Assembly: GCF_020171725.1 (NCBI RefSeq)
Contig: NZ_JAIVAJ010000007.1
Coordinates: forward strand, 186,001 to 250,000
Reading direction: 5' to 3'
Length of the DNA stretch: 64,000 bases
Source of the DNA: Halobacillus litoralis
GTDB taxonomy: Bacteria > Bacillota > Bacilli > Bacillales > Halobacillaceae
In this document: positions 33,556 through 42,740 of the stretch, piece by piece
Layout: each line of letters opens with the position of its first letter
Numbering within the stretch: position 1 is the first letter of the stretch
Notes under the pieces: generated by a model
Seen by the model: the letters and a program-made list of their open reading frames with translations, nothing else
Told to the model about the DNA's origin: nothing
Databases searched by the model: none
Position numbers and translations under genes: made by a program

Positions 33556-34493
33556 TACGCATCGACCTCCTTACGCTTGAAATATACGAGAGCAAGCAAA
33601 CTCAGAATTAAGATGATGAAGGCCATCAATACCCCTTGAGTGGCGGCATATCCAGCATCCTGTCTGTCAAAATACAAGGAATACATGTACGTAGACATAG
33701 ACTGGGAGGCATTACCCGGTCCCCCACCCGTCAGAGCAAGAATGACATCAAACAACTTGAGTCCACCGATAATATTCAGCACCATATTGATTGTAATCGC
33801 AGGCATTAAGAGTGGCAGCGTAATGTTTTTAAACTTCTGAAACGCCGACGCACCGTCAATCACAGCCGCTTCATAGAAATCTTTAGAAATACTTTGAAGT
33901 CCGGCAAGGTAGATAATCATAGCGATTCCGACAAATTGGTACGTATTGACGAAGACTATGATCCAAGGGTTCAAATCAGGATTACCCAAGGCGTTGATTT
34001 TATCTAAACCGAAAAGAAGAAAGGCATCATTCAAAGCGCCATTTTGGAAAGCAAAGAAGAAATACCAAATATATCCCATGACGAGTGGACTAATTATAAC
34101 TGGAAGATACACGATAGTTCTTGTGACGGCTTTGAAACGGATGCTTTGATTTAATAGCAGGGCATACAAGAGACCGATCACATTTTGAAGAATCGTACTT
34201 CCGATTCCATATAACAATGTATTCTTGACAACAAGCCATGTCGTTGGATCCTGAAACATCCGAACATACTGCTCTATTCCTACCCAGTTCTTCGTTTGGG
34301 AGAAGCCGTTCCAGTCTGTGAACGAGACACGGATTCCATTGATGAATGGATAAAGGATGAAGATACTGACTACAAGTAAGGCAGGCAGGTACATCCACCA
34401 GAGCGACTGTTCCCGCTTCGGTTTTCTGAGAGTGTCTACTTTCACTTTCTGCCTGGAAATCGACTGCTGGGATTTACGAACCCATTCACTCAT
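33555..34493 (-). CDS. melD: Alpha-galactoside ABC importer permease (MelD/AmyD-like)
   Basis: A 312-residue MalF-type permease with a polar N-terminus of about 35 residues and six spans. The EAA loop is [30 protein letters not shown] 34493 follows AGGAGT; a TTG three codons upstream is less likely. It is transcribed after melE and directly coupled to melC. Confidence 0.9.
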   Translation of the reverse strand: MSEWVRKSQQSISRQKVKVDTLRKPKREQSLWWMYLPALLVVSIFILYPFINGIRVSFTDWNGFSQTKNWVGIEQYVRMFQDPTTWLVVKNTLLYGIGSTILQNVIGLLYALLLNQSIRFKAVTRTIVYLPVIISPLVMGYIWYFFFAFQNGALNDAFLLFGLDKINALGNPDLNPWIIVFVNTYQFVGIAMIIYLAGLQSISKDFYEAAVIDGASAFQKFKNITLPLLMPAITINMVLNIIGGLKLFDVILALTGGGPGNASQSMSTYMYSLYFDRQDAGYAATQGVLMAFIILILSLLALVYFKRKEVDA

Positions 34494-34548
34494 TACATAC
34501 AACTCCTATTCGTAGAGTTTGATTGGCAGAGGGGGTGTCCCCCTCTAC

Positions 34549-35799
34549 TCATTCTTCTCGTAAACGTGTGTATTCCTCGGACATTTTTTCAGACACGTCT
34601 TCCGGACTCATTGTACCTGACAGAAGTTCCTGCCCTGTTGATCCCATGACGTCCCACATGCCGCTTGGAAGATAGACACGGTCAAAATAGGGTTGCACTT
34701 TTACACCTTGATATTCGTTGAAGTATTCTGCAAAGTAGTTGTCCGCTTCAATTTCTGTGAGTCCTGCTGGGAGGGAGGTTCCTTCCGCTACCTTCTTCGC
34801 CACTTCAGGGCGTGCAAGGAATTCAACGAACTGTTTAGCTTCTTCCATATACTCTGTATTGTGAGCAATCGCTACAGTATGACGCTCGCCTCCAATCCAG
34901 CTCGACTCATCACCTTCATGGATCGTCGGCATAGGAATGACACCTACTTCAACATCAGGATTTAGTTCCTCAACAGCTGTTCCAATCGATCCTCCACCGA
35001 AAACAAAGGCAATCTTACCTTGAGCCATAAGCTGAGCACGCTGCTGGATTTGAGCAGTCAAGGCATCTTCGTTCAGTAATCCTTCCTCCTGCATTTGTTT
35101 CAACTTTTCCGGTAAGTACGTATAATGGCTCCAATCAAAACTTCCATCGAGCAGTTCACTTTCATAACTGTTCTCTTCATCTGTTACGAGTAGCGGTGTG
35201 GAAAATTGGTCAAAGTATTGCCCGAATGCCGACTTGTCCGATCCATTGAACCAGAGAGGTGTCACTTCACCGTTACTTTTCTCTTTAACAGTCCTCAGCG
35301 CTTCCATAAACTCATCAAACGTAGACGGCGGCTCGATTCCGTATTCTTCCAGGAGGTTCACGTTGTAATTGATACCGTCTTTTGCCTGATTCAATGGAAA
35401 GGCATACACTTTCCCTTCATCGTCTTTCAATATCGTATCCAACGCCGGATCCAAGCGCTCCGTCCATTCCATTTCGCTCAAATCCGCAACATAATCTCCA
35501 TACCGCTGCTTGGCCCAACCGTGGGTGTCGAATAAATCCGGCATATCATCCGCTGCCATTTTGACACGCGCCATGTTTTCATATCCATCACCAGGATAGT
35601 TATCTTCTATATCAATCGAAGGATACTCTTCCTCAAATGCAAGTACAGCTTCCTTTACAACCTGTTTATCTTCCTCAGAAGTGGCGGTAGAGTAAAAGGA
35701 TAGCGTCGTTTGTTCATCACCTGAAGCCGAACCACTGCAACCTGTCAACATCACCCCTGCAGCCACAGCCGCACCAATCAGAAAACCTTTTGTTTTCAT
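34549..35799 (-). CDS. melE: Alpha-galactoside ABC importer binding lipoprotein (MelE/MsmE-like)
   Basis: A 416-residue family-1 sugar-binding lipoprotein. The signal peptide ends in VMLTGCSG (lipid Cys21). The mature part has the periplasmic-binding fold with MADDMPDLFDTHGWAKQRY and AQGKIAFVFGGGSIG as typical sugar-binding-protein stretches. AGGAGG precedes ATG 35799; 17 upstream in-frame codons are ignored. It is separated from the regulator gene by 164 bases containing two strong stem-loops. Confidence 0.9.
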   Translation of the reverse strand: MKTKGFLIGAAVAAGVMLTGCSGSASGDEQTTLSFYSTATSEEDKQVVKEAVLAFEEEYPSIDIEDNYPGDGYENMARVKMAADDMPDLFDTHGWAKQRYGDYVADLSEMEWTERLDPALDTILKDDEGKVYAFPLNQAKDGINYNVNLLEEYGIEPPSTFDEFMEALRTVKEKSNGEVTPLWFNGSDKSAFGQYFDQFSTPLLVTDEENSYESELLDGSFDWSHYTYLPEKLKQMQEEGLLNEDALTAQIQQRAQLMAQGKIAFVFGGGSIGTAVEELNPDVEVGVIPMPTIHEGDESSWIGGERHTVAIAHNTEYMEEAKQFVEFLARPEVAKKVAEGTSLPAGLTEIEADNYFAEYFNEYQGVKVQPYFDRVYLPSGMWDVMGSTGQELLSGTMSPEDVSEKMSEEYTRLREE

Positions 35800-35870
35800 A
35801 TAATAGCCTCCTAGTTTGATAGATGAAAAATTGAAATATTTGTTTGTCATTCACGTTTCCGATATACTTT

Positions 35871-35955
35871 AGGCGCTGAAGGTGTTCTTTAGCGAGAGAT
35901 CCTTCAGCATCTTTTACCGAGCGCACCTTCCTGTTCTCCAAAACAGGTGGGTGTG
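35871..35955 (-). other. Two stem-loops between melR and melE
   Basis: GCTGAAGG/CCTTCAGC (35877-35912 region) encloses an 18-base loop, and GCGCACC...CTGTT/AACAG...GGTGTGC lies next to it at about 35921-35955. Neither is followed by a T run on the minus strand, so they may be partial terminators, processing or stability elements that set the ratio of regulator to transporter mRNA. Confidence 0.4.
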
Positions 35956-35963
35956 CATTTTTA

Positions 35964-37007
35964 TTAAATGATTTCCTCCCTCCCCCTTCCTTTTCGAGCT
36001 CCGCAGCTTTCTCTAATTACCAATTCTGTCGGGACAACGACTTTCAACGGAATTTCTCTTCCACCGAGGCGGTCGACCATCATCGTCACGCCCAAACGCC
36101 CCATCTCTTCTGTTGGAACTCTTACGGTCGTAAGAGGTGGATTAGAGTATTCGGCCAGTTCGATATCATTAAAGCTGACGATGGCTACGTCTTCTGGAAC
36201 TCTGTATTGTTGTTCCTGCAACGCCCTAATGACCCCAAGTGCCATAGAATCACTTGCCGTAAAGATGGCTTCCGGTACAAGCTCCTGCTCAATGGCTTCC
36301 TTCATCAATCGATACCCATCCGAAATGGAAAACTTGCCGACTAAGCATTTACGTGGATCGAAGGAGCCTCTTTCTTCCATCACTTTCTGAAAGGTCGCTC
36401 TTCGTCCTTCTTCAAACTCTTTCTGCCTGCCAGAGTAATATTCAATTTCCTGACCACCGATGTATCCGATGTCCTTGTAACCAAGACCAAGCAGATGGTC
36501 CATCGCCTGTCGTGTCGCTTTCTCAAAGTCAAGAACAATGGAATCAAATTGGCTTTCGTCGGTTAAGTGGTTGATGTACACAATGTTCTTCAACTGATCA
36601 CTTAATTGTTCCAGCAACTCATGGTTGATCCTTCCGACTACGATCAAATGTTCAATATCCTTGCTGATTTGCCCCGTTTGCAAGTTATTCAGCCTGAACA
36701 GCTCCGTCGTTTGAACCCCTTGCTTTTTACATTCATTTTCAATCCCCTGCCGTATAGACAGGAAATAGGAGTCATTCAACTCCTCTTCTACAGAGTGACA
36801 CAAGAGGATGCCTACCTTTTCAGTAGAAGGATCGGACTTTGTCGATCTCCTTTCCTGAACAGTTTTGTACCCGAGTTCTTTCGCAATACTCAAGATTCTT
36901 TGACGAGTCTCTGGTGACACAGATAAGCTCTGATCATGATTTAAAACTCTTGAAACGGTACTGCTTGAATAATTTGTCTTTAATGCTATCTCTTTTATAG
37001 TGACCAC
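35964..37007 (-). CDS. LacI-family transcriptional regulator of the mel operon (MsmR/MelR-like)
   Basis: A 347-residue LacI/GalR regulator: N-terminal HTH TIKEIALKTNYSSSTVSRVLNHD, then a sugar-binding effector domain (IVVGRINHELLEQL, AIFTASDSMALGVIRAL, DVAIVSFNDIELAEY). GTG 37007 behind GGAGGAGAG is the start; the ORF's 25 upstream residues are not conserved. It heads the operon and has a perfect inverted repeat, its likely own operator, 22 bases before the start. Effector: probably an alpha-galactoside. Confidence 0.88.
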   Translation of the reverse strand: MVTIKEIALKTNYSSSTVSRVLNHDQSLSVSPETRQRILSIAKELGYKTVQERRSTKSDPSTEKVGILLCHSVEEELNDSYFLSIRQGIENECKKQGVQTTELFRLNNLQTGQISKDIEHLIVVGRINHELLEQLSDQLKNIVYINHLTDESQFDSIVLDFEKATRQAMDHLLGLGYKDIGYIGGQEIEYYSGRQKEFEEGRRATFQKVMEERGSFDPRKCLVGKFSISDGYRLMKEAIEQELVPEAIFTASDSMALGVIRALQEQQYRVPEDVAIVSFNDIELAEYSNPPLTTVRVPTEEMGRLGVTMMVDRLGGREIPLKVVVPTELVIRESCGARKGRGREEII

Positions 37008-37028
37008 TAGAAACTCTCCTCCAACAAA

Positions 37029-37050
37029 ATTTAGTAAAGATTTACTAAAT
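37029..37050 (-). promoter_or_regulatory. Probable operator of the mel regulator
   Basis: TTTAGTAAA and TTTACTAAA form a perfect inverted repeat with a GA centre; one more pair extends each arm to 10 bases. It lies just downstream of the promoter start point. A half-site, ATTTAGTAAAG, recurs near 37175. Confidence 0.6.
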
Positions 37051-37066
37051 ATATTTGTTATATTGA

Positions 37067-37095
37067 ATACTAACAGATACATAAAGCGCTTTCAA
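37067..37095 (-). promoter_or_regulatory. mel operon promoter with overlapping cre
   Basis: On the minus strand TTGAAA (37095-37090), 17 bases, TAGTAT (37072-37067). The sequence TGAAAGCGCTTTAT across the -35 (37094-37081) matches 12 of 14 cre positions, so CcpA would block RNA polymerase when glucose is present. Confidence 0.6.
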
Positions 37096-37117
37096 CACAA
37101 TTTCATTAATTTTCTGA

Positions 37118-37158
37118 AAAATAATGAACAGCCCTCTCAATAAAAAGAGTGCTGTTCA
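37118..37158 (-). terminator. Terminator of the Eis-like acetyltransferase gene
   Basis: On the minus strand GAACAGCACTCT/AGAGGGCTGTTC followed by ATTATTTTTC. Confidence 0.8.
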
Positions 37159-37189
37159 AATGAATCCAGTAAATAATTTAGTAAAGTCA

Positions 37190-38425
37190 TCAGAAAAAAG
37201 ACCAGCTCTCAGGCTTAGTCGGCTGCGAGAACAAATCGAGAGCGGTACGGAATGCCTCTCTGTCTTGCTCCTCTACAGAACCCCGGTACACCAAATCACG
37301 CAGTGTCAGACATCCCATCATCAGGGAAGAAAATTCACCGATGCCCAGCGAAAGATTCACATCTGCAGGCTGATCCGTTTTTTGTGGTCTTCCATTGTCG
37401 AACTGCCAGACTGCTTCATAGGTTTCCTCAAGTAGCGAATCATGAATCGTCCAGCCGATTCGTACGGTTTCCGTTCCAAATGAATGGTCTTTGACTTCAT
37501 CCCGAAAACGATCCACATCTATGATTCGATACATCAATCCGCGTCCCGCTTCGCTCGTTTTGTGATAGATGCCGAAGATGATGTCAGCGTCTGTGTGAGT
37601 CGGGTCGTCGAGGACCATTGAGAACCCTTCATCAAAGGTCGGAAACAGGATGGATCGGACTTGGTCTTTTTGATTATGTAAGATCGCAAGCAAAGACCTG
37701 TATGCCTTCACGGAAGTGCTGATAAAGTTGCGGACGATAAGATCGTTCTGTAGGAAATGATCTCCCGGCTGCTGTTCAAACTGGAAGTTGACATATCCGG
37801 TAAGTACTCCGTTTTCACGGACTCCGATTGCATGATGATCTTCTTTTTTCAAAAAAGCAAACTCATATTCCGGCTTATCGCAAGCTCCGTGCGTCTGACG
37901 TGACCACTGATGATAACAGCGGCTGACCTCTTCCTCATCGCCTTCCCCGAGCACGACTCCTTTGAGCCCGTTTTCCACAGTTGGAAGTTGCGAAGGATGG
38001 AAACGATACGTCTCAAGCTTCGGTCCGAGCCCAAATCCCATTTTCTTATAAAAGGATGGCTGGAACGGGTAGAGCTGAGCGAGCGGTCGGCCATTCGATC
38101 TGGCATCGAGCAGGAATTTTTGAATCAACCGCTTCGCATGCCCTTGTTTTTTGTTGACCAGGTCAACCGCAACCGTACCGATTCCCGCTGCTTTCACCGC
38201 TGTTCCATACACATTGGCGACGTAATCGTATTCAATGTAACCCCCTGCGAGCTTCTCATGTTCATAGAGTCCGATCGTACGAATGTTTTCCTTCGCATTC
38301 ATTTTTTCACGATGCTCCGTATATCGTTCCTTTTCCTCTTTCGAGTTCAGCTTCATTCCCGGATAACAGCGCTGTGACAGCTCCATAAATTCATTAAAAT
38401 CCTTCATCGGCTTAAATTCAACCAT
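37190..38425 (-). CDS. GNAT-family acetyltransferase, Eis-like
   Basis: A 411-residue protein with the Eis-like layout: N-terminal GNAT domain (AGIGTVAVDLVNKKQGHAKRLI is the acetyl-CoA loop, YPFQPSFYKKMGFGLG follows), a second degenerate GNAT domain in the middle, and a C-terminal SCP2-like sterol-carrier domain (VNLSLGIGEFSSLMMGCLTLRDL). Mycobacterial Eis acetylates aminoglycosides and proteins; the natural substrate in Bacilli is unknown. GGGAGGGG precedes ATG 38425. It is a single gene. Confidence 0.85.
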   Translation of the reverse strand: MVEFKPMKDFNEFMELSQRCYPGMKLNSKEEKERYTEHREKMNAKENIRTIGLYEHEKLAGGYIEYDYVANVYGTAVKAAGIGTVAVDLVNKKQGHAKRLIQKFLLDARSNGRPLAQLYPFQPSFYKKMGFGLGPKLETYRFHPSQLPTVENGLKGVVLGEGDEEEVSRCYHQWSRQTHGACDKPEYEFAFLKKEDHHAIGVRENGVLTGYVNFQFEQQPGDHFLQNDLIVRNFISTSVKAYRSLLAILHNQKDQVRSILFPTFDEGFSMVLDDPTHTDADIIFGIYHKTSEAGRGLMYRIIDVDRFRDEVKDHSFGTETVRIGWTIHDSLLEETYEAVWQFDNGRPQKTDQPADVNLSLGIGEFSSLMMGCLTLRDLVYRGSVEEQDREAFRTALDLFSQPTKPESWSFF

Positions 38426-38505
38426 ATCCAATCCCCTCCCTTTTTCCATTATACACCGTATCTTAGCTCCCACACCCCACGGAGCACTCCCCTTCTTTCA
38501 GAAAC

Positions 38506-38534
38506 AAACCGCACCCTTAACAGGATGCGGTTTC
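38506..38534 (-). terminator. Terminator of the sulfonate/nitrate-type ABC operon
   Basis: On the minus strand AAACCGCATCC/GGGTGCGGTTT followed by a T-rich tail. Confidence 0.75.
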
Positions 38535-38539
38535 ACCGT

Positions 38540-39607
38540 TTATTCGTATTCACCTAATAGCTCTACTGCCTTCTCGGCAACCGATGTGTCGACCGATTTC
38601 TCAAAATCGAATTCGCCTCGTGTCGCTCCGTTCTTCTGATACATTTCGTACTGCGCTTTGATATCCTCAACAAACATTCCGCCGTTCGGATCGAGTCCTG
38701 TGACCGCTACTTTTTCCCACAAGGCAGGGTCTTTCAGAGCGGTGTGCTTCGTCATGATCTGGATGACCTCATCTTTCCCTTCATCCTTTAGAAAAGCATC
38801 GTTGTAATCACGGACACCCTTCAGATAAGCGGCCATAAATCGGAGGGAAACATCCGTGTCTTTATCAATGAAATCCGGAGACCCGAGCACCATGGCGATC
38901 TGAGCTTTTGGCGCAAAGTCGGTTGCATCTTTGAACCGGACGTGAAGGTCCTCCACTTCTCCCTGGGTAATCAGAGGCTCGATTTGAAGTGCGGCATCAA
39001 TCGAATCGCTTCCCATCGCCGCAAGCATGTTCCCGAAGTCGGACATGATCACCGTCTCAACATCGTCTTCCGTGAGACCGGCGTGCTCCAGCATCTTCGC
39101 GTAAATGTACTCATCGACAGAATTCCGTGACGAAATCGCGATCCGCTTCCCTTTCAGATCCGAGTAGTCCTGCACGTCATTGACGAGGTCCGGATGGAGG
39201 ACGAATGAGAAATAGGAAGCCCCGTCAAAGTAGTGGCCTTTGTCGGCAATGATCTTGACGTCGATACCCTGAGCGATGGCGTTGAAGAAGGATGCTGTGG
39301 ACACGCCACCCGCAATATCCACTTCCCCAGCTGCCAGAGCCGGAAGCATATCATCACTGTTGGCGAACTTCGTAAACTTCACATCAATGTTGTAGTCGTC
39401 GAAATACCCTTTTTCCTCTGCAATGTAAAAGCCAGCCCCCGAAGCCGCCCCATCCTCTGCAATCAAAACGGTTGTTTTTTTATCAAGCGGGGACAGATCT
39501 CCAGAGGGATTCTCTCCATTGACATCTTCTTTCCCGCTTCCAGACTGACCGCTACACCCAGCAAGCGCAAGCATCAGCATCGGCACAACCATCCATCTTT
39601 TTTTCAT
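38540..39607 (-). CDS. ABC importer binding lipoprotein, NMT1/SsuA-like
   Basis: A 355-residue binding protein with a lipoprotein signal (LMLALAGCSG, Cys18) and a Ser/Gly/Asp-rich linker. The mature part has GAGFYIAEEKGYFDDYNIDV and the ANSDDMLPALAAGEVDIAGG stretch of the NMT1/SsuA/TauA group. It probably binds a small sulfonate, nitrile-like or pyrimidine ligand; no linked catabolic gene identifies it. It is the last of three genes (permease, ATPase, binding protein); the usual order starts with the binding protein. Confidence 0.85.
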   Translation of the reverse strand: MKKRWMVVPMLMLALAGCSGQSGSGKEDVNGENPSGDLSPLDKKTTVLIAEDGAASGAGFYIAEEKGYFDDYNIDVKFTKFANSDDMLPALAAGEVDIAGGVSTASFFNAIAQGIDVKIIADKGHYFDGASYFSFVLHPDLVNDVQDYSDLKGKRIAISSRNSVDEYIYAKMLEHAGLTEDDVETVIMSDFGNMLAAMGSDSIDAALQIEPLITQGEVEDLHVRFKDATDFAPKAQIAMVLGSPDFIDKDTDVSLRFMAAYLKGVRDYNDAFLKDEGKDEVIQIMTKHTALKDPALWEKVAVTGLDPNGGMFVEDIKAQYEMYQKNGATRGEFDFEKSVDTSVAEKAVELLGEYE

Positions 39608-39619
39608 ACGTATATCCTC

Positions 39620-40387
39620 CTATGTTCGTGAGCCTTCAACTTCACGGTCTAAATGATTCCGAATCCGGACGAAATGTTCGGTCATCTTCGGATCTGCCCG
39701 GACCATCTCCATCGTCCGCGGCCTCGGCAGGTCGATCGAGATTTCTTCTGTGACCCGCCCCGGCTGTGAGCTCATCAGTAGAATCCGGTCGCTCAACAAG
39801 AGCGCTTCATCAATACTGTGGGTGATGAACAGCACCGTCTTCTTCGTCTCTTCCCAAATACTCAACAACTCTTCCTGGAGAATGAATTTGTTCTGTTCAT
39901 CCAATGCGGCGAACGGTTCATCCATCAGCAGGATCTCCGGGTCGTTGGCGAATGCTCTCGCAATGCTCACCCGCTGCTTCATCCCGCCTGACAGCTCTTT
40001 CGGATAAAGATGAGCAAACTTATCGAGCCCTACTTTTTCTAAATAAAACGCGGTTCTCTCCTGGACGACTGCCTTCGGAACGTGACGCATCTTCAATCCG
40101 AACGCGACGTTCTCTTTTACCGTGAGCCAGGGGATGACGCCTCGCTCCTGAAAGACCATCGACTGCAGCGGCCGGTCCCTGCCACTCTCCTGAATCGAAA
40201 AAGAACCTGTGCTCGGCTTCTCGAGTCCTGCAAGAATTCGAAGCAGTGTCGTCTTCCCACATCCACTCGGCCCGAGCAGGCAGACGAACTCGCCGTCCTC
40301 AATTCCTACATCAATGCCGTCTAAAGCCGTTACACTCTGCCCTTTTTTATAAAACACCTTCGTCAGAGCATCCATCGATATTTTCAT
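39620..40387 (-). CDS. ABC importer ATPase, SsuB/TauB-like
   Basis: A 255-residue ATPase: Walker A GPSGCGKTT, Q-loop MVFQERGVIPW, signature ELSGGMKQRVSI, Walker B EILLMDEPFAALDEQ and switch His in FITHSIDEA. It belongs to the nitrate/sulfonate/taurine subfamily. Two adjacent ATGs follow AGGAGG; the second (40387) has the better spacing. It lies 10 bases after the permease gene. Confidence 0.9.
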   Translation of the reverse strand: MKISMDALTKVFYKKGQSVTALDGIDVGIEDGEFVCLLGPSGCGKTTLLRILAGLEKPSTGSFSIQESGRDRPLQSMVFQERGVIPWLTVKENVAFGLKMRHVPKAVVQERTAFYLEKVGLDKFAHLYPKELSGGMKQRVSIARAFANDPEILLMDEPFAALDEQNKFILQEELLSIWEETKKTVLFITHSIDEALLLSDRILLMSSQPGRVTEEISIDLPRPRTMEMVRADPKMTEHFVRIRNHLDREVEGSRT

Positions 40388-40397
40388 CATTGCCCTC

Positions 40398-41207
40398 CTA
40401 TCTCCATGGCAGCAATTTCGATTGAAGACCTCTCAACAACAGCGAGAACAAGTAGCCGAAGAACGAAATGAGCACAAGCCCGACAAACATCTCCTGTAAT
40501 AAGAATGCCTTGTAAGACGTCCAGATTAAGTATCCGATTCCGGAGTTCGCTCCCATCATTTCAGCAGCGACAATCGTCAAGAGGGCAATCGCCTGCCCCA
40601 TCTGGATGCCTTCAAGCATGACCGGAAGTGCGCCAGGGAGGGCGATCTTGAAGAAGAAACTCTTTCTGTCTGCGCCGTAATTGGTCGCCACATCCAAATA
40701 GATGCGGTCGATGTTGATGACCCCTGCCACCGTATTGATGACAACCGGGAAAAAGACACTCCCCGCAATGGTGACGACCTTAGACACTTCGCCGACTCCG
40801 AACAAAATCAGGATGATCGGAAGTAACGCAAGCGTCGGAATCGGCATCAGCGCCATGATCAACGGGGATAAGAAATGACGAATAGGAGAATAGAGTCCCA
40901 TAAACAATCCGATGATGATCGCCGGAATGACACCAAGCAGAAAACCTGCGAAAATACGAAACAGCGATATGCCGATATGTTGAAACAATTCACCACTCGC
41001 ACTCATGGCAAAAAACGTGCCGATGATTTCAGTCGGTGGCGGGAAAAAACGGGCATCTACAAGTCCCGTGCGCGATAGAAATTCCCATAATACAAGAATC
41101 AATATGGGGGACGAAATGGTCAGCAGCTTCTTCCATCGTTCCATCCACTGCCGCTTCTTCCATTCTTCCTGTTCGACGGCAAGAGGATCATGTTCAAATT
41201 CTTTCAT
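40398..41207 (-). CDS. ABC importer permease, SsuC/TauC-like
   Basis: A 269-residue permease with a polar N-terminal segment of about 30 residues and six spans. The coupling loop IYLDVATNYGADRKSFFFKIALPGALP is the EAA motif. It is the first gene of the operon, with AGAGGTGGTG before the ATG. No riboswitch or obvious operator was seen in the 90 bases upstream, most of which is the terminator of the next operon. Confidence 0.88.
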   Translation of the reverse strand: MKEFEHDPLAVEQEEWKKRQWMERWKKLLTISSPILILVLWEFLSRTGLVDARFFPPPTEIIGTFFAMSASGELFQHIGISLFRIFAGFLLGVIPAIIIGLFMGLYSPIRHFLSPLIMALMPIPTLALLPIILILFGVGEVSKVVTIAGSVFFPVVINTVAGVINIDRIYLDVATNYGADRKSFFFKIALPGALPVMLEGIQMGQAIALLTIVAAEMMGANSGIGYLIWTSYKAFLLQEMFVGLVLISFFGYLFSLLLRGLQSKLLPWR

Positions 41208-41269
41208 CTTTCACCACCTCTTACCGCCCATTTTATGTACGGCTCTCGTATTGTGTGAGAATAGAGAAA

Positions 41270-41298
41270 TAAAAAAACCGAGGCATCCCCCGGTTTTA
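41270..41298 (-). terminator. Terminator of the YtrAB-like operon
   Basis: On the minus strand AAAACCGGGG/CCTCGGTTTT followed by TTTATTTC. Confidence 0.7.
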
Positions 41299-41997
41299 AC
41301 GTTCAACGCGGATGGAAGAACCATCCGCTACTTCTATATCCAACCCTTCAGGGGCTTTGATGTAAACGCCATAGACACCTCGTTTGGCATCGGAATAATC
41401 CCATCCGGTTCCTTCTCCATCCATGAACCGCTGGATCATCATAGGAGGTTCGTATAAATTGAACCTTATATCCCGTGAACCTTCCCATTGCACCGTGAGT
41501 GTCTCTTCTATTAAAGAGAACCGAGGCACTTCTTCCGGCACGACTTCCATACCACGGACGACAATCGGGGAACGGAAAAAGATCGCTTCGATGGTTTCGT
41601 AGTCTTCAGATTGATCGACATAAACTCCTAATTCGTAGCCGATTTCCCCTTCTTTTTCCACGGTGAGCTGATCCATCGTCACCTTCCATTCTTCACTCTT
41701 AAAGACCCAGTCTTCAGGCAGTTCATGCAGATCACCTACCAACAGCATTTGTTCGTAACGCTCCCAGTCATAGGACGCTTCCGCTTTCTGAATATCCATG
41801 GAAGAAGCGTTTTGTTCAGGGGTGAAAACGAAGAAGACTGCCGCTGCGATAAGAAGACCGGTGTACCCGGCTAGAAGCCAGTATCCTGTCTTCCCTGTCG
41901 CGAACGAACGCTTGGTCTTCGTATTGACTCGGAAAATAATGAGACTCAGTAAGACGAGCAGGCAAACGATTATAATGATAGGTAAAAACATGATCAT
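41296..41997 (-). CDS. Membrane-anchored protein of a YtrAB-like ABC operon
   Basis: A 233-residue protein with two N-terminal membrane segments (FLPIIIIVCLLVLLSLIIF and YWLLAGYTGLLIAAAVFFVF) and an extracytoplasmic acidic, beta-rich domain of about 165 residues. I recognise no family. ATG 41997 overlaps the upstream permease stop (ATGA) and has GGAGGTGGG before it, so it is part of the same system. It may be an accessory or sensor subunit of the transporter. Confidence 0.7.
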   Translation of the reverse strand: MIMFLPIIIIVCLLVLLSLIIFRVNTKTKRSFATGKTGYWLLAGYTGLLIAAAVFFVFTPEQNASSMDIQKAEASYDWERYEQMLLVGDLHELPEDWVFKSEEWKVTMDQLTVEKEGEIGYELGVYVDQSEDYETIEAIFFRSPIVVRGMEVVPEEVPRFSLIEETLTVQWEGSRDIRFNLYEPPMMIQRFMDGEGTGWDYSDAKRGVYGVYIKAPEGLDIEVADGSSIRVER

Positions 41998-42740
41998 CGT
42001 CCCACCTCCAATCGCCTTGACACAAGGGCGGCGAGAGCAAAGAATAGAACGGATAGAACCAATGTTTTCAAGATGAACAGCCAAAAGACGGGCTCGAAGT
42101 AGATAAACTGGACGAGCACAGCCACCGGGTTTCCACCATCATTCACTCCAAGTATTATCAAACTCCCAATGAACACCGTCGGTAAGATGAAAAGAAACAA
42201 CCGGTTCAACTGAATGATCATGCCGGCCAAGTATCCGATGGAGTTGAACAGCAAAATAGAGAACCCAGTATAGGCGGCAGCGTACCCCAAGGATGCCAGC
42301 ATATCTTCTTTATTAAAGAGCATATGAACCTCACTTCCTTGAATGTAAGCCGCAACCTGGATTAAGAAGCTCGACAAGCAGGCTGTTAAACTGGCAATGA
42401 TGCCCGCCGTCACGAGAAAAGAAATGGTCGATAGATTACTTGTTAACCTGTTTGTTACAAAAGCGAAATCGTCCTCACGGTACGCTTTCGTCGTCAACAA
42501 CAATGCCGTCATGAAGCCCCAGAAGATTGTAAAGGCCATAATGATGTCGGCGGAATAGGTTCGGATATTGAAACTGAAGCCAAGCCCGCCTGTTCCATGA
42601 CTCGAAGACCCTGACAGCGAGAAGAAGACACCGAGCAATTGAATGACAACAAGTGACGTAAACACACCGCCGTACGATTTCAACTTATACAAAAACTGCT
42701 TTCCTACGACTTCACTCGTTTTTACCTGAACGAAAGACAT
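41994..42740 (-). CDS. ABC exporter-type permease subunit
   Basis: A 248-residue membrane protein with about six spans and no EAA loop, typical of ABC-2-like permeases paired with YtrB-type ATPases. ATG 42740 has AAGGAGGGG before it and overlaps the ATPase 3' end by 29 bases. No substrate can be inferred. It is translationally coupled on both sides. Confidence 0.75.
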   Translation of the reverse strand: MSFVQVKTSEVVGKQFLYKLKSYGGVFTSLVVIQLLGVFFSLSGSSSHGTGGLGFSFNIRTYSADIIMAFTIFWGFMTALLLTTKAYREDDFAFVTNRLTSNLSTISFLVTAGIIASLTACLSSFLIQVAAYIQGSEVHMLFNKEDMLASLGYAAAYTGFSILLFNSIGYLAGMIIQLNRLFLFILPTVFIGSLIILGVNDGGNPVAVLVQFIYFEPVFWLFILKTLVLSVLFFALAALVSRRLEVGR

